From Psococerastis gibbosa (lineage: Eukaryota > Arthropoda > Insecta > Psocodea > Psocidae): a stretch of 64,000 bases of DNA. Below the pieces are notes generated by a model that saw only the letters and a program-made list of their open reading frames with translations, made no database searches and was not told the origin of the DNA. The position numbers were made by a program, and so were the translations under genes. The stretch lies in contig OZ020485.1 of the NCBI GenBank assembly GCA_963971405.1, positions 5,084,001-5,148,000 on the forward strand, given 5' to 3'. Each line of letters opens with the position of its first letter. Within the stretch, counting starts at the first letter, position 1. Below are positions 56,384-64,000 of the stretch, piece by piece.

Positions 56384-56734
56384 TTACCAAATCGGTTTAT
56401 GCTCTTCTGAGGGGTACCAAAGGACACGGTTGCCTGTGGCCCAATCAATGAAATCCTTATATGGAGACATGTCAATCCGCAGGTACGCATCGGGCATCAG
56501 GTCTTCGTGGCAGTACTTGGGTACCCACGAGATGAGACCAACTAAATAACCTCCGATAACAACTGGACCCCCATGGTCCATGTGACACGCCCCTGCTGTC
56601 CCGTCTCTCCAGGCGCAAGTCATGTGGTTGCTATGGGCCCTCTCGTAGATTGTGTTCCGAAAATGATTAAATAAACAATCCGCATAGCCGATAACAGTGT
56701 TGGTCGTTGTTCTCAGATTCGGGGACCAAGTTTT
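56384..56734 (-). CDS. Upstream SP homologue, exon 4
   Basis: The acceptor is TTTCAG|AAA (phase 0) and the stop TAA is at 56386-56384. It encodes KTWSPNLRTTTNTVIGYADC, the Ser195 region, C220 loop (PKYCHEDLMPDAYLRI) and the terminal helix. Confidence 0.88.
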   Translation of the reverse strand, partial: KTWSPNLRTTTNTVIGYADCLFNHFRNTIYERAHSNHMTCAWRDGTAGACHMDHGGPVVIGGYLVGLISWVPKYCHEDLMPDAYLRIDMSPYKDFIDWATGNRVLWYPSEEHKPIW

Positions 56735-59672
56735 CTGAAAGAGTGATTGACAAATGAGGCTTTTAGCTTTCCTATTTATATACACGTATAAGGAAAGCTT
56801 TGTGATGGTCAAACTTTCGTGATTTCAGTGGATTTATACGTTTTGAGCTCCCAGGGTTTTACGAAATGTCTGTCAGTTGCCCGTTGGCAATTTGTAGTTA
56901 ACCAGCTTGCCAATCATAACTATGACGTCCAAGAACCGATGAAGTCATTCACAGGGCAAGATTTACCCAAAGACCACACTAATATGCATGCATACGTCCA
57001 TACGTCATACATTTTCTGGCCATGCTTCGGAGGGCATGTAAAGCAGGCGGTCCCGGGCCTTCCTAGTTGAGTGTAAGAGAGGGCTTTATAGCCCTAACTC
57101 CGATAGGTAGGCTTAGTAATAGAAACAATAAAAAGTCCTTATTTATTTATTTATTTATTTACATTTCCTGGCCATTCTGGCCATGCTTTGGAGGGTATGT
57201 AAAGGAGGCGGTCCCGGGCCTTCCTAGTTGAGTGTAAGAGAGGGCTTTATAGCCCTAACTCAACTGGGTTGGCTTAGTATTAGAACAAAAAGTCATCATT
57301 TATTTATTTACCGTACTTATTTATAAAAAGGCATTCAATAATAATAATAACTCCTGCATGCTAGACCAGGGGTTCCCAAACTTTTTTTCCGTTGACCACT
57401 AGATTATTCTATGATTTTCCGTGGACCACTATGGTTGGGACAGGAAAATCGTTAAATTCTAGGACCACAATCAAGTAGTTAGTGCTTACAATTACGTGCC
57501 GGTGCTAGTATTTGATTTAATGTTTAGGACTGGAATCGGTCGGATTTCATAGTTCAGTGCCAAGACTTACGGTATTTTATTTCAAATTTCCAAAAACTCA
57601 GCTGTTTTATATTCTTATTTTTTTACTTTGGCCTGCGGACCACTTGATATAGGTCCGTGGACCGTGGTTGGGAACCCCGTTATAGAGGATTTTTTTAGGG
57701 CTCTATTGTTAGAGTTGAATGTCGTCTGCTTCGGTGCAGGACTGTCATAATGGACTGTAAAATTGTTTACATAATTCATGGAAATTTTTTTCTTTGCCGG
57801 GTTTTTTAGTAACTGATAGGTATGATAAAGCCACTTATAGGACAAGTAATACCTGAAACAATATACGATGGGTTATTAAGCCACACATTCCAGCCACAGG
57901 CTGATTGTTTGGTGCATATTAAACATAAAATAAGTACGGTAGTACGTGTTGACTCGTATCGGTACTTGGTTGAGTCATGTTTTCGCCTGTTTTATTGCGT
58001 CAATGACAAGCTTGTCCCAGTTTGTCCATTATCGCTTGTAGCCGGTGTAGGAGAACGACATACCAGTTTGCCAATGGCCCAAACTTCATTCAGAAACAAT
58101 GCAAATAATGTCCGAAATCCATGGGGTCGTTGGCATTAAGCAAGGGACCTATTGGCACTATAAGTAGGCCTAGGTCCATAAAAAGTCCTTAAAAAATAAT
58201 CATAATAATAATAAAGTAGTATGTGTATGTTCCCACTCGTGGGTGAACAAGAGGCGCATCTACTTTATAATACAAATCTTTTCTATTAGAGACGCAACTA
58301 TGTCTTAATACCTTTGAAAGTTGAGTTCCAACTCTAATTTTTTAATGTATTCAAATTACGATGGAAAATACAGTCAGTTCAGTTCAAAACCAGAGGTTTG
58401 TCCATTATATTTATCGCTCATAAAGTGCAAAAGTACCTAGACATAAAAAATATTTTCCTCTACCGACCGGAGTTACGTCGCAAAGCAGTAGGATCCGGGA
58501 TGTTAAGCTGTGGTCGTTCTGAAAGCATACTTACAAACGTTTCGCCACCATCTGTGGTTGACATCTTCATCAGTGGAACTGTGTAGACTTATAATATTTT
58601 ATGTGGAAGGCTCAGCACGTTTGGGAGTACCCTTTTGGAACGACCTCCCGACTTCCCGGATTATCCTGCTTAAGAGGAGAAGAGAAAACTAGCACTAATA
58701 CTTTTTTTTTCATTAACTCAGCAAGTTATTAAGAATTTAGCTCATTTAAGTTGTAGAAGACTACTTCGTGCATCATTCAATATAATTGGTATTTTTTACT
58801 TTTCGGATTCTTAGTTTTTCCAAAAATCCCAGATAACAAATTTTTGTCCCCTCTGGTTTTTATGAAAGAACTAGCGTACCAAAAATTTCCTATTACAAGC
58901 GTAGGAGCCGCGTGGGGCCCGTAGGGCCCCTGTAGCGGAGACACTTGTTTCCTACTATATGATGCATGAAGTAGCTTTCTTCAACTTACATGAGCCATGT
59001 CTTTAATATTTTCCTTTGTTAGTTAATTAAAAAATAAAGAGTCAATAAAATCAACAAATTTTGGGGTGCTAATTTTCTAGGTAGCCAAGCATGTTCTCTT
59101 AAATGAAATTACAATATTCAACGTCATGTAATACTGCATAGACCGTATGTATGGAGTCATCTTTGTATATAGTAACTTACAGTTTCTGTGATTCCCCAGC
59201 CTGTTATCGTGACGACTTCACCGACCTCCGGCTTGGCCTTCCGGATCTTAATAGTCCTCACTGTTGTCTCAAGAGCTGAAACAGGGCTTTCCAGCTGAAG
59301 AACAGCAATATTGTACTCGTCTTCTTTGAAGGAGGGATCGTAAAACGGATGAATATACCAACGTCTCACAAGCTTGGTCCGAGCACGTTTGTCTTTGCAG
59401 TCCGACCAAATGCTAGTACCATACCTGACTTGGAATTTTCCTAAAATACTGAAAAAAATCTAAAAGTGTAACAAATTTGCCTTTATTCAATATATTGCAG
59501 TATTATACGGAGTATAACATAAGTTTGACTTCAACTACGATGGCAAGGTGGTAGCGTGATTGTACGTGTGCGAGTCTCTACAAGCCATGCGATTGGAGAC
59601 GTGTCTTAACTCAACACGGGTACTTACCTACAGGGGCGACAGAAGAGGTCAATCGGATACATTCATTAAATT

Positions 59673-59708
<36 letters not shown>

Positions 59709-62700
59709 ATAAAGCGCCAGACCCGTGTGGGTAAACGCGCTTTTTTTTGTTTGTATGCGATTAACAACTTTGAAAATAAACTCTGTTTGAACCTCCGAAA
59801 TTGTTGGATTTAGAAAAAACTGAACTTGGCTGGTTTCGAACCCACGATGTACGCCTATCCGTGGCGTCGTCTTAACCGCTGGACCACAAGCCCGACAATT
59901 TGTGCACAGGTGTAGATCATGGTGTCAAATCCCACCAAGTCCAGTTCTTTTTAAAGCCTCTAATTTTGAATTTTTGAATAGAGGCAAAAGCTTTATGCAA
60001 TAAAGGGAGCTGTTGGTTAGATAGTTATGTAGCTGTGCTAACTTGTAACAATACGAATCTTGTCAATAACATCAATAAGATCAATAAGTAGAAGATTTAG
60101 CAGGCACTTGACTTGTCGACGACTCCCCGGTTAGGCGTAGATCGTGAGTTCAAATCCCGCCAAGTCCCGGTTTTTCAAAATCCTTTGATTTCCTAAAATT
60201 GTGCAGGAAGTTCATTTGAAAAAGATTTAATTGTTTTTTCTAATGCCTACTTTCAGCATTTCTGCTTTAACCCCTTCGCTCCTGAGGGGTCACTGGTGGC
60301 ACATCAAACTTTAAATTTTTTTTCGGGAAAGTGTGGTCGTGGCAGTGGCCGTGGTTGATCACATTGGCTTCAGTTAACCTTGTAAGCAACAATGGCACCA
60401 GCCCTCTGCTGACTGAGACCTATATTTTTGCAATATTTCGGCAAATATTAGACCATGTCGAAGGGAAATCAAACTGAATATAAACATCTGATATTGATTG
60501 ATTGCAAAAAAACAATATTTTAGTGCCAGTAATCTGATTGTTTGCGTAGAAATAACTAGAAATAATGATTTGACTAGGGTTTGAGGCCTATGCAAAGTCA
60601 CAGGTCAGTAAAAGTGCGTGTGCCACCCGTGGCACATCGGTTCTCAAACAAAGTCACAATAATAAGATGGAAAGAAATGTATAACATGGTACATGTTTAG
60701 TTTTATACTGCAAGGTGAAGAAGAAGCCAATTAAGTTCAACCTTAATCAGAGGCGTAAAGTTGGGGGGGGGGGGGCACGGTCCAACTTCCCCCGCCCCCA
60801 GCCTCGAGCATTGTAAGACGTGGTTCATACTTCATGGTCCCCTCTGCAGCAATATGAATGTAAGCATTCCTTTTTTAGCTTTGTAAATCTACAGCTATAT
60901 TTTACAACTATTAAAATGCGTAAAACCCTATACTATTTTGCTCTTATATTTTCAATTTTTCCTTATCTTGCATGATGACGTCATAAAGTCTACTTAGTTT
61001 TGACCCCGCCATCATTCTAAAACTTTACGCCTCTGACCGTAATACTCAAATATGATACTTTTTTGGAGGTCCTGCAAAATTCAAGTTGAGCAACCCTGTC
61101 AGCCTGGCGGGGAGAGTGAGTCGGCTTATTAACTACCCATCCTAAGGGCAGACTCCTTCACCTCGGGGAGAAGGGAAGCTGACTGACAGGGTGGACCTCC
61201 TGATTATAGTGGATTCCGAAAATAGAAAAGTCACACGATTAATTCGGATATGACCAGGACTCGCCACGCACACCGACTGACTGGTATAGTTTCAGCGTGT
61301 AATCAAGTCCCGCTATGTTCCCCTGCCAACGCTGTGCACACTACCAAGTTTGCCGCAGTTTGGAACATGCTCTACTCTCTCGTGGATTCAACTTGGGCCG
61401 GTACTATTACAATTAATATATACGTGGCTGTTGTTCTCTTTGAAGCAGAATTTGGGGATTGTGGGATACCTACACATTGATACATCGCGTGACGGTGAGG
61501 ACATGCTTGTCGGAGATCAGGGCGCCTGAGCACACCATTGAAGTAGGTTTGAGTATGGCGACGACATACGGATGATCAGCAATATCAGCTGCAGTGCCCC
61601 CTTTAATAGCTGAAGACAATAAACAAATCAAAGTAATTGGACGTATTATAGTATATGATATATATATATATATAGACTCAAGCATCTACCTGCTGATCTA
61701 ACAAAGAGATACTGAGAGGCTCGGCGTCAAATGGCTCTACTGCCACAGACGGGCGTTGGCTAAACTAAACTAACTAGTATATGATGGACCTACCAAAATT
61801 CAGGTACATATAGAATTATAATTTATAGTTGTAATGTCTTAATGGTGTAATACAAATTAACAAAGAGTTAGTTGGATTTGCATTGACTGCTGTGCTAAGA
61901 GTCATTAGAGGCAGGGTTTATCGAACAATTAGGTTATAGCCCATTGTCTGAAAAAAGGGGGGACTTTCCATAAGAGGGCGGTACTCCAGTGGCGGCGCTA
62001 GAAATTTTAAGGCGGTGAGGCCAAGGGGGGCATGACTTCTGTCTGGGGGGGGCAATGAAAAACAAAACATTTTTCATTGGGTGTACCGTTCAATAATTCT
62101 GCAATTTAACAACATGTAAAATATCTCAAAGGGGGGGGGCGGAGGGGCCGGAGAAACTGTTGTGGGGGCCAGGCCCCCTCGGGCACCCCGGTACTGCGGT
62201 ACTCCCATCAAAAGTCCTGATAAGGACTGTTGGTTTCTGGACGATTAGTGCATAAATAAATAAATAGATAATTCTCTTAGATTATACGATCAAGTAATCA
62301 ACAAGTAATTGACAAGAAAGTATAAAGTAAAATCGTCAAACTATCGTCAAAATCAGGTAGTTCTGTCATTGTCATTGTGCTAGTGCCTCAGTGACAGTGT
62401 ACAGTAGAAAGCATTCTCTATAAGCAATTTATGGAAGTAGGTAGCATTTCTCGTGGGTCCCAGTTCAATCGGGAGTTTTCTAAGGTGGACGAAACGTTGT
62501 AGTATAGGATCCAGTCGCTCACTCTGGCCTTACAAGGTCTCCCCGTTGCCCCGTGTTGTAGGTGTAGGTGTCCCCGTTTTGCTTAAATTTCCCCCACACC
62601 TCAGGCTTTAAGATATGTAAAATGCATCTAAATAAGTACAGACTTGGGGCTGTCATTGCTCTTGTATCATAATCTGAATTAATGAGTAAATCTGATCCCC

Positions 62701-63643
62701 TTGAGGATTCGAACTACCGGTCTCTCAATTTAAAAGCACCCACTCCCCAAACCCCCTTTCCCTCCGCCCTAACTGTTCGATGACTATGAAGCCCCTGCCT
62801 CTTATGACTATTAACTCAGCTGGCAAAGTAAAAGTCCAACTAACCCTTTGTTAAATATAGTATTGTGTTAAGAGTGTAATTTGTGGCAAAAATCAGAATT
62901 AAGTGCTAAAACACATCTATTGTATATCTGCACCTAGGATAGTGCAGGATAAATGAGTATGATGGTATTCCACATACGTCAATCGTCAATGAAAAATTGA
63001 AAAATGACGTTTTAGCAGACATTAAGGACATACTAAAAATTCTGCTACCACGTCAATTTACGTCATTGTTACGTCATTTTTCAATTTTTCATTGACGATT
63101 GACGTATGTGGAATACCCGCCTAACTGATATTAATAATATCGTATAATAGAACCCGAGGGTCTATTCCTTAACATAGGCGTAGGCCTGTAAAATAGCCCA
63201 CAGGAGCTCAGTCCCATATTTATGCAGATGAACGTGTATTTAGTAATAAAAAAAATGTTATAGTATTTTCCTACTTTCCACTCTATTCCAATCGAGCTTA
63301 CAAATCAGCTTGAAAATTTTGTAAGCATCAATTTTTTTTAAAATTATTGTATTATAAGCCTATGTTACAACACAATATAGCCTGATATAGTCATTAAATT
63401 GTCTTGTAATGCAAGGTAATTATAACCGAAATTAGAGAAACAGTCCAGATTTTTCTTGATGTTATAATTTCGGTTTTGTAAGCTGATTTTATTTATTTAT
63501 TGGATAAATATTGTCACAGCAAGGGTCAACTATAAATATAAAATGAATTATTAAAAAGTCAATACTATACCCAATGTAGAAGAAATACATCCAAATAACA
63601 CGGCAACAGCCAAAAGTTGATTAGTTCGCTCAAGCGCAGTCAT
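56384..63643 (-). CDS. Secreted serine protease homologue (catalytically dead), upstream paralogue
   Basis: Spliced from four exons: 63643-63571, 61609-61474, 59448-59181, 56734-56384 (828 nt, 275 aa). Intron phases 1, 2, 0 equal those of the neighbour. Exon 1 encodes a leader (MTALERTNQLLAVAVLFGCI). Exon 2 starts AIKGGTAADIADHPYVV and has CSGALISDKHVLTVTRC, where His57 is Arg. Exon 3 has YIHPFYDPSF, EYNIAVLQL (Asp102 is Asn) and TGWGITET. Exon 4 has ACHMDHGGPVV (Ser195 is His, Gly193 is Met, Asp194 kept), VGLISW and a short tail ending EEHKPIW. Unlike its neighbour there is no Arg before the IKGG start, so the mature N-terminus may simply follow signal-peptide removal. It is predicted to be secreted and non-enzymatic; partner unknown. 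Confidence 0.85.
56766..56878 (-). repeat. ~850-bp repeat, terminal fragment
   Basis: The 'ataaggaaagctttgtga', 'ggatttatacgttttgag' and 'tacgaaatgtctgtc' words match the right end of the family in inverted orientation. It lies directly upstream of exon 4 of the upstream SP homologue. Confidence 0.65.
57008..57310 (+). mobile_element. Two tandem SINE family 1 3' halves
   Basis: 'catgcttcggagggcatgta', 'gcggtcccgggccttccta', 'gagggctttatagcccta' and a TATTTATT tail occur twice (57008-57163 and 57165-57310). The second copy lies right after the tail of the first, a tail-directed insertion or duplication. Confidence 0.7.
57367..57677. mobile_element. hAT MITE, second copy of the 40883 family
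   Basis: The left end CAGGGGTTCCCAAACT and right end GGTTGGGAACCCCG are present, with GGACCAC/GTGGACC words. The final bases are degraded, so no target duplication is read. Confidence 0.75.
57900..58195 (-). repeat. Dispersed repeat ('aataccaacgaccccat' family), inverted
   Basis: It holds 'ccatggggtcgttggcatt', 'attatcgcttgtagccggtg', 'accagtttgccaatggcc' and 'aggtccataaaaagtcctta', the complement of 18960-19190. Confidence 0.65.
58440..58690 (-). mobile_element. SINE-like retroposon, family 2 (foldback type)
   Basis: On the minus strand the core reads TTCCACTGATGAAGATG, then a stem region and GCGAAACGTTTG. This copy carries a CTGATGA box (the classical hammerhead form). The outer parts 'atccgggatgttaagctgtg' and 'gaacgacctcccgacttccc' mirror one another loosely. 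Confidence 0.6.
58691..59180. other. Intron 3 sequence of the upstream SP homologue, unassigned
   Basis: No recognisable repeat or gene is visible apart from a 'gggcccgtagggcccctgtag' GC-rich word at about 58916-58936. Confidence 0.4.
59181..59448 (-). CDS. Upstream SP homologue, exon 3
   Basis: The acceptor is TTTCAG|TATTTTAGG and the donor ACT|GTAAGT (phase 0). It encodes ILGKFQVRYGTSIWSDCKDK, YIHPFYDPSF, EYNIAVLQL and ITGWGITET. A second AG (TTTTAG) eight bases downstream would break the phase. Confidence 0.85.
59540..59740 (+). mobile_element. SINE-like repeat, family 4, with long poly-T
   Basis: Full copy: 'gcaaggtggtagcgtgattg', 'gtgcgagtctctacaagcc', 'cgattggagacgtgtc', 'ggtcaatcggatacattc', then a T homopolymer of about 29 at 59676-59704. 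It lies in intron 2 of the upstream SP homologue. Confidence 0.65.
59818..59950. mobile_element. Inverted tRNA-like foldback element
   Basis: The left arm (minus strand) is a near-complete tRNA-like unit: acceptor CAAGTTCA end, anticodon stem ACGCC/GGCGT, A box TGGTCCAGCGG. The right arm holds 'gtcaaatcccaccaagtcca'. A separate right half is at 60118-60180. Confidence 0.65.
60118..60180 (+). repeat. tRNA-like 3' half
   Basis: 'gtaggcgtagatcgt'-like word, then a B-box-like AGTTCAAATCCC and 'cgccaagtccc'. It is one arm of the 11322 family. Confidence 0.55.
60748..61035. mobile_element. hAT MITE
   Basis: The ends are CAGAGGCGTAAAGTT and AACTTTACGCCTCTG, perfect inverted repeats. The flanks ACCTTAAT and ACCGTAAT agree at 7 of 8. 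A G homopolymer follows the left end. Confidence 0.85.
61085..61400 (-). repeat. Family 3 retroposon, second subfamily
   Basis: 'aggtggacctcctgattata'-type sequence shared with 18403 and 37919, plus 'ccccgaggtgaaggagtctg' on the minus strand shared with 13130-13340. It ends close to exon 2 of the upstream SP homologue, in intron 2. Confidence 0.6.
61474..61609 (-). CDS. Upstream SP homologue, exon 2
   Basis: The acceptor is TCTTCAG|CT. The donor AATGT|GTAGGT was chosen because it keeps phase 2 and joins in frame to exon 3, as in the paralogue. The alternative GTATCC site two codons on would leave an in-frame TAG. Confidence 0.8.
61987..62196. mobile_element. hAT MITE with perfect 8-bp target duplication
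   Basis: CGGTACTC occurs at 61979-61986 and 62197-62204. The left end is CAGTGGCGGCGCTAG and the right end GGGCACCCCGGTACTG. The terminal repeats are poor beyond the first bases, but the duplication fixes the boundaries. It lies in intron 1 of the upstream SP homologue. Confidence 0.75.
62690..62870. repeat. Dispersed repeat with a tRNA-like edge
   Basis: 'gaggattcgaactaccggtc' is B-box-like (minus strand). The block 'gtccaactaaccctttgtta' recurs near 17160-17190 and 21060-21085. Confidence 0.45.
62965..63116. mobile_element. Small foldback MITE, Harbinger-like
   Basis: GTATTCCACATACGTCAATC is mirrored by GATTGACGTATGTGGAATAC. The arms are about 50 bp and the loop shares 'gctaccacgtca'/'gcagacatt' words with the larger MITE at 32273. 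Target duplication not clear. Confidence 0.65.
63420..63480. repeat. Deleted tRNA-foldback element (ends only)
   Basis: 'attataaccgaaattagaga' on the left and 'gatgttataatttcggtttt' on the right, with 'cagtccaga' between. These are the ends of the 11322 family with the centre lost. Confidence 0.5.
63571..63643 (-). CDS. Upstream SP homologue, exon 1 (signal peptide)
   Basis: The ATG is at 63643 and the donor is TTGG|GTATAG in phase 1. The junction with exon 2 (G+CT) gives Ala before IKGG. The donor is weaker than the others. Confidence 0.7.
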
Positions 63644-64000
63644 ATTTACACTGCAATTTAATTTGATTGCAAATATCTGTAGCTGCTTATTGTATTAAGA
63701 AGACCTGGATTAGAAAATGGTAATGAATCGATATTATCAATGTATTATTAACCTAATTACGAATAACTCTGTTAGGTAGCCTATTAATTAAATATGTTCT
63801 TGTAATATATCCAGATGTTATTAAACTTCATTTAGTACAGTTGGCTGATTAATCACAATGCCACGCTAAATATAATATTTAATAGAATAGAGGACAAAGA
63901 ACCAATAAAAATTTCAACAATATTATGCCATAGCTAATTGTTCAACAGCCTAGGTTGCTGGCAAGGGTAAATGGAAGTCGGCTTAGTGCTGTACAGTCTA
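63644..64000. other. Upstream flank of the SP homologue pair
   Basis: This would hold the promoter of the upstream gene (minus strand). I see no convincing TATA box or initiator. Confidence 0.35.

Noticed and set aside
59434..59441. TTTTAG as acceptor of exon 3 in the upstream protease homologue
   Set aside because: It shifts the phase to 1; CAG eight bases upstream keeps the phase seen in the neighbour.
61468..61473. GTATCC as donor of exon 2 in the upstream protease homologue
   Set aside because: It would include an in-frame TAG and break the phase; GTAGGT just before it keeps phase 2 as in the paralogue.

Overview
This is a repeat-dense, AT-rich stretch of an animal nuclear genome. It is most likely from an arthropod: it has split secreted-protein genes with GT-AG introns, Ty3/gypsy and jockey/CR1-type retrotransposons, hAT, piggyBac-like and Harbinger-like non-autonomous DNA elements, several tRNA-derived SINE families, and a repeat carrying the 'TTTCATCAAAATCGA...' plus (GACA)n tail that I associate with arthropod genomes. 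The species cannot be named. No bacterial, organellar or CRISPR features are present.

Region 1 (about 1-7.6 kb) holds an intact Ty3/gypsy-type LTR retrotransposon at 2332-7141. It has 170/173-bp LTRs, an ATAT target duplication and a tRNA-Pro-type primer-binding site. One uninterrupted Gag-Pol frame runs in the order zinc knuckles, protease, RT, RNase H, integrase, GPY/F. The first ~100 residues of its Gag resemble the N-terminal domain of the host chromatin protein DEK (including its SAP box) and are followed by an acidic tract. This looks like capture of a host chromatin-binding domain and is the most unusual item in the window.

Region 2 (about 7.6-45 kb) has no convincing host gene. It is a mosaic of non-autonomous elements, many with readable ends and target duplications, plus LINE C-terminal fragments. 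It also contains an ~850-bp repeat family with a variable poly-G tract at a fixed place, foldback elements built from inverted tRNA-like units, and a SINE-like family whose conserved core looks like a short-stem-III hammerhead ribozyme.

Region 3 (about 45-63.7 kb, minus strand) holds two tandem paralogous genes for secreted S1-family serine protease homologues. Each has four exons with the same intron phases (1, 2, 0). I rebuilt both from splice sites: the upstream gene is at 63643-56384 (275 aa) and the downstream one at 54204-45492 (308 aa). Both have signal peptides and the trypsin fold landmarks, but all three catalytic residues are replaced (His57 to Arg/Thr, Asp102 to Asn in both, Ser195 to His/Phe), and Gly193 is Met in both. 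They are therefore predicted pseudo-enzymes that arose by duplication after activity was lost. Their introns are packed with SINEs and MITEs, and intron 2 of the downstream gene holds a 5'-truncated LINE in antisense orientation next to older LINE 3' tails, all ending in (TTA)n.
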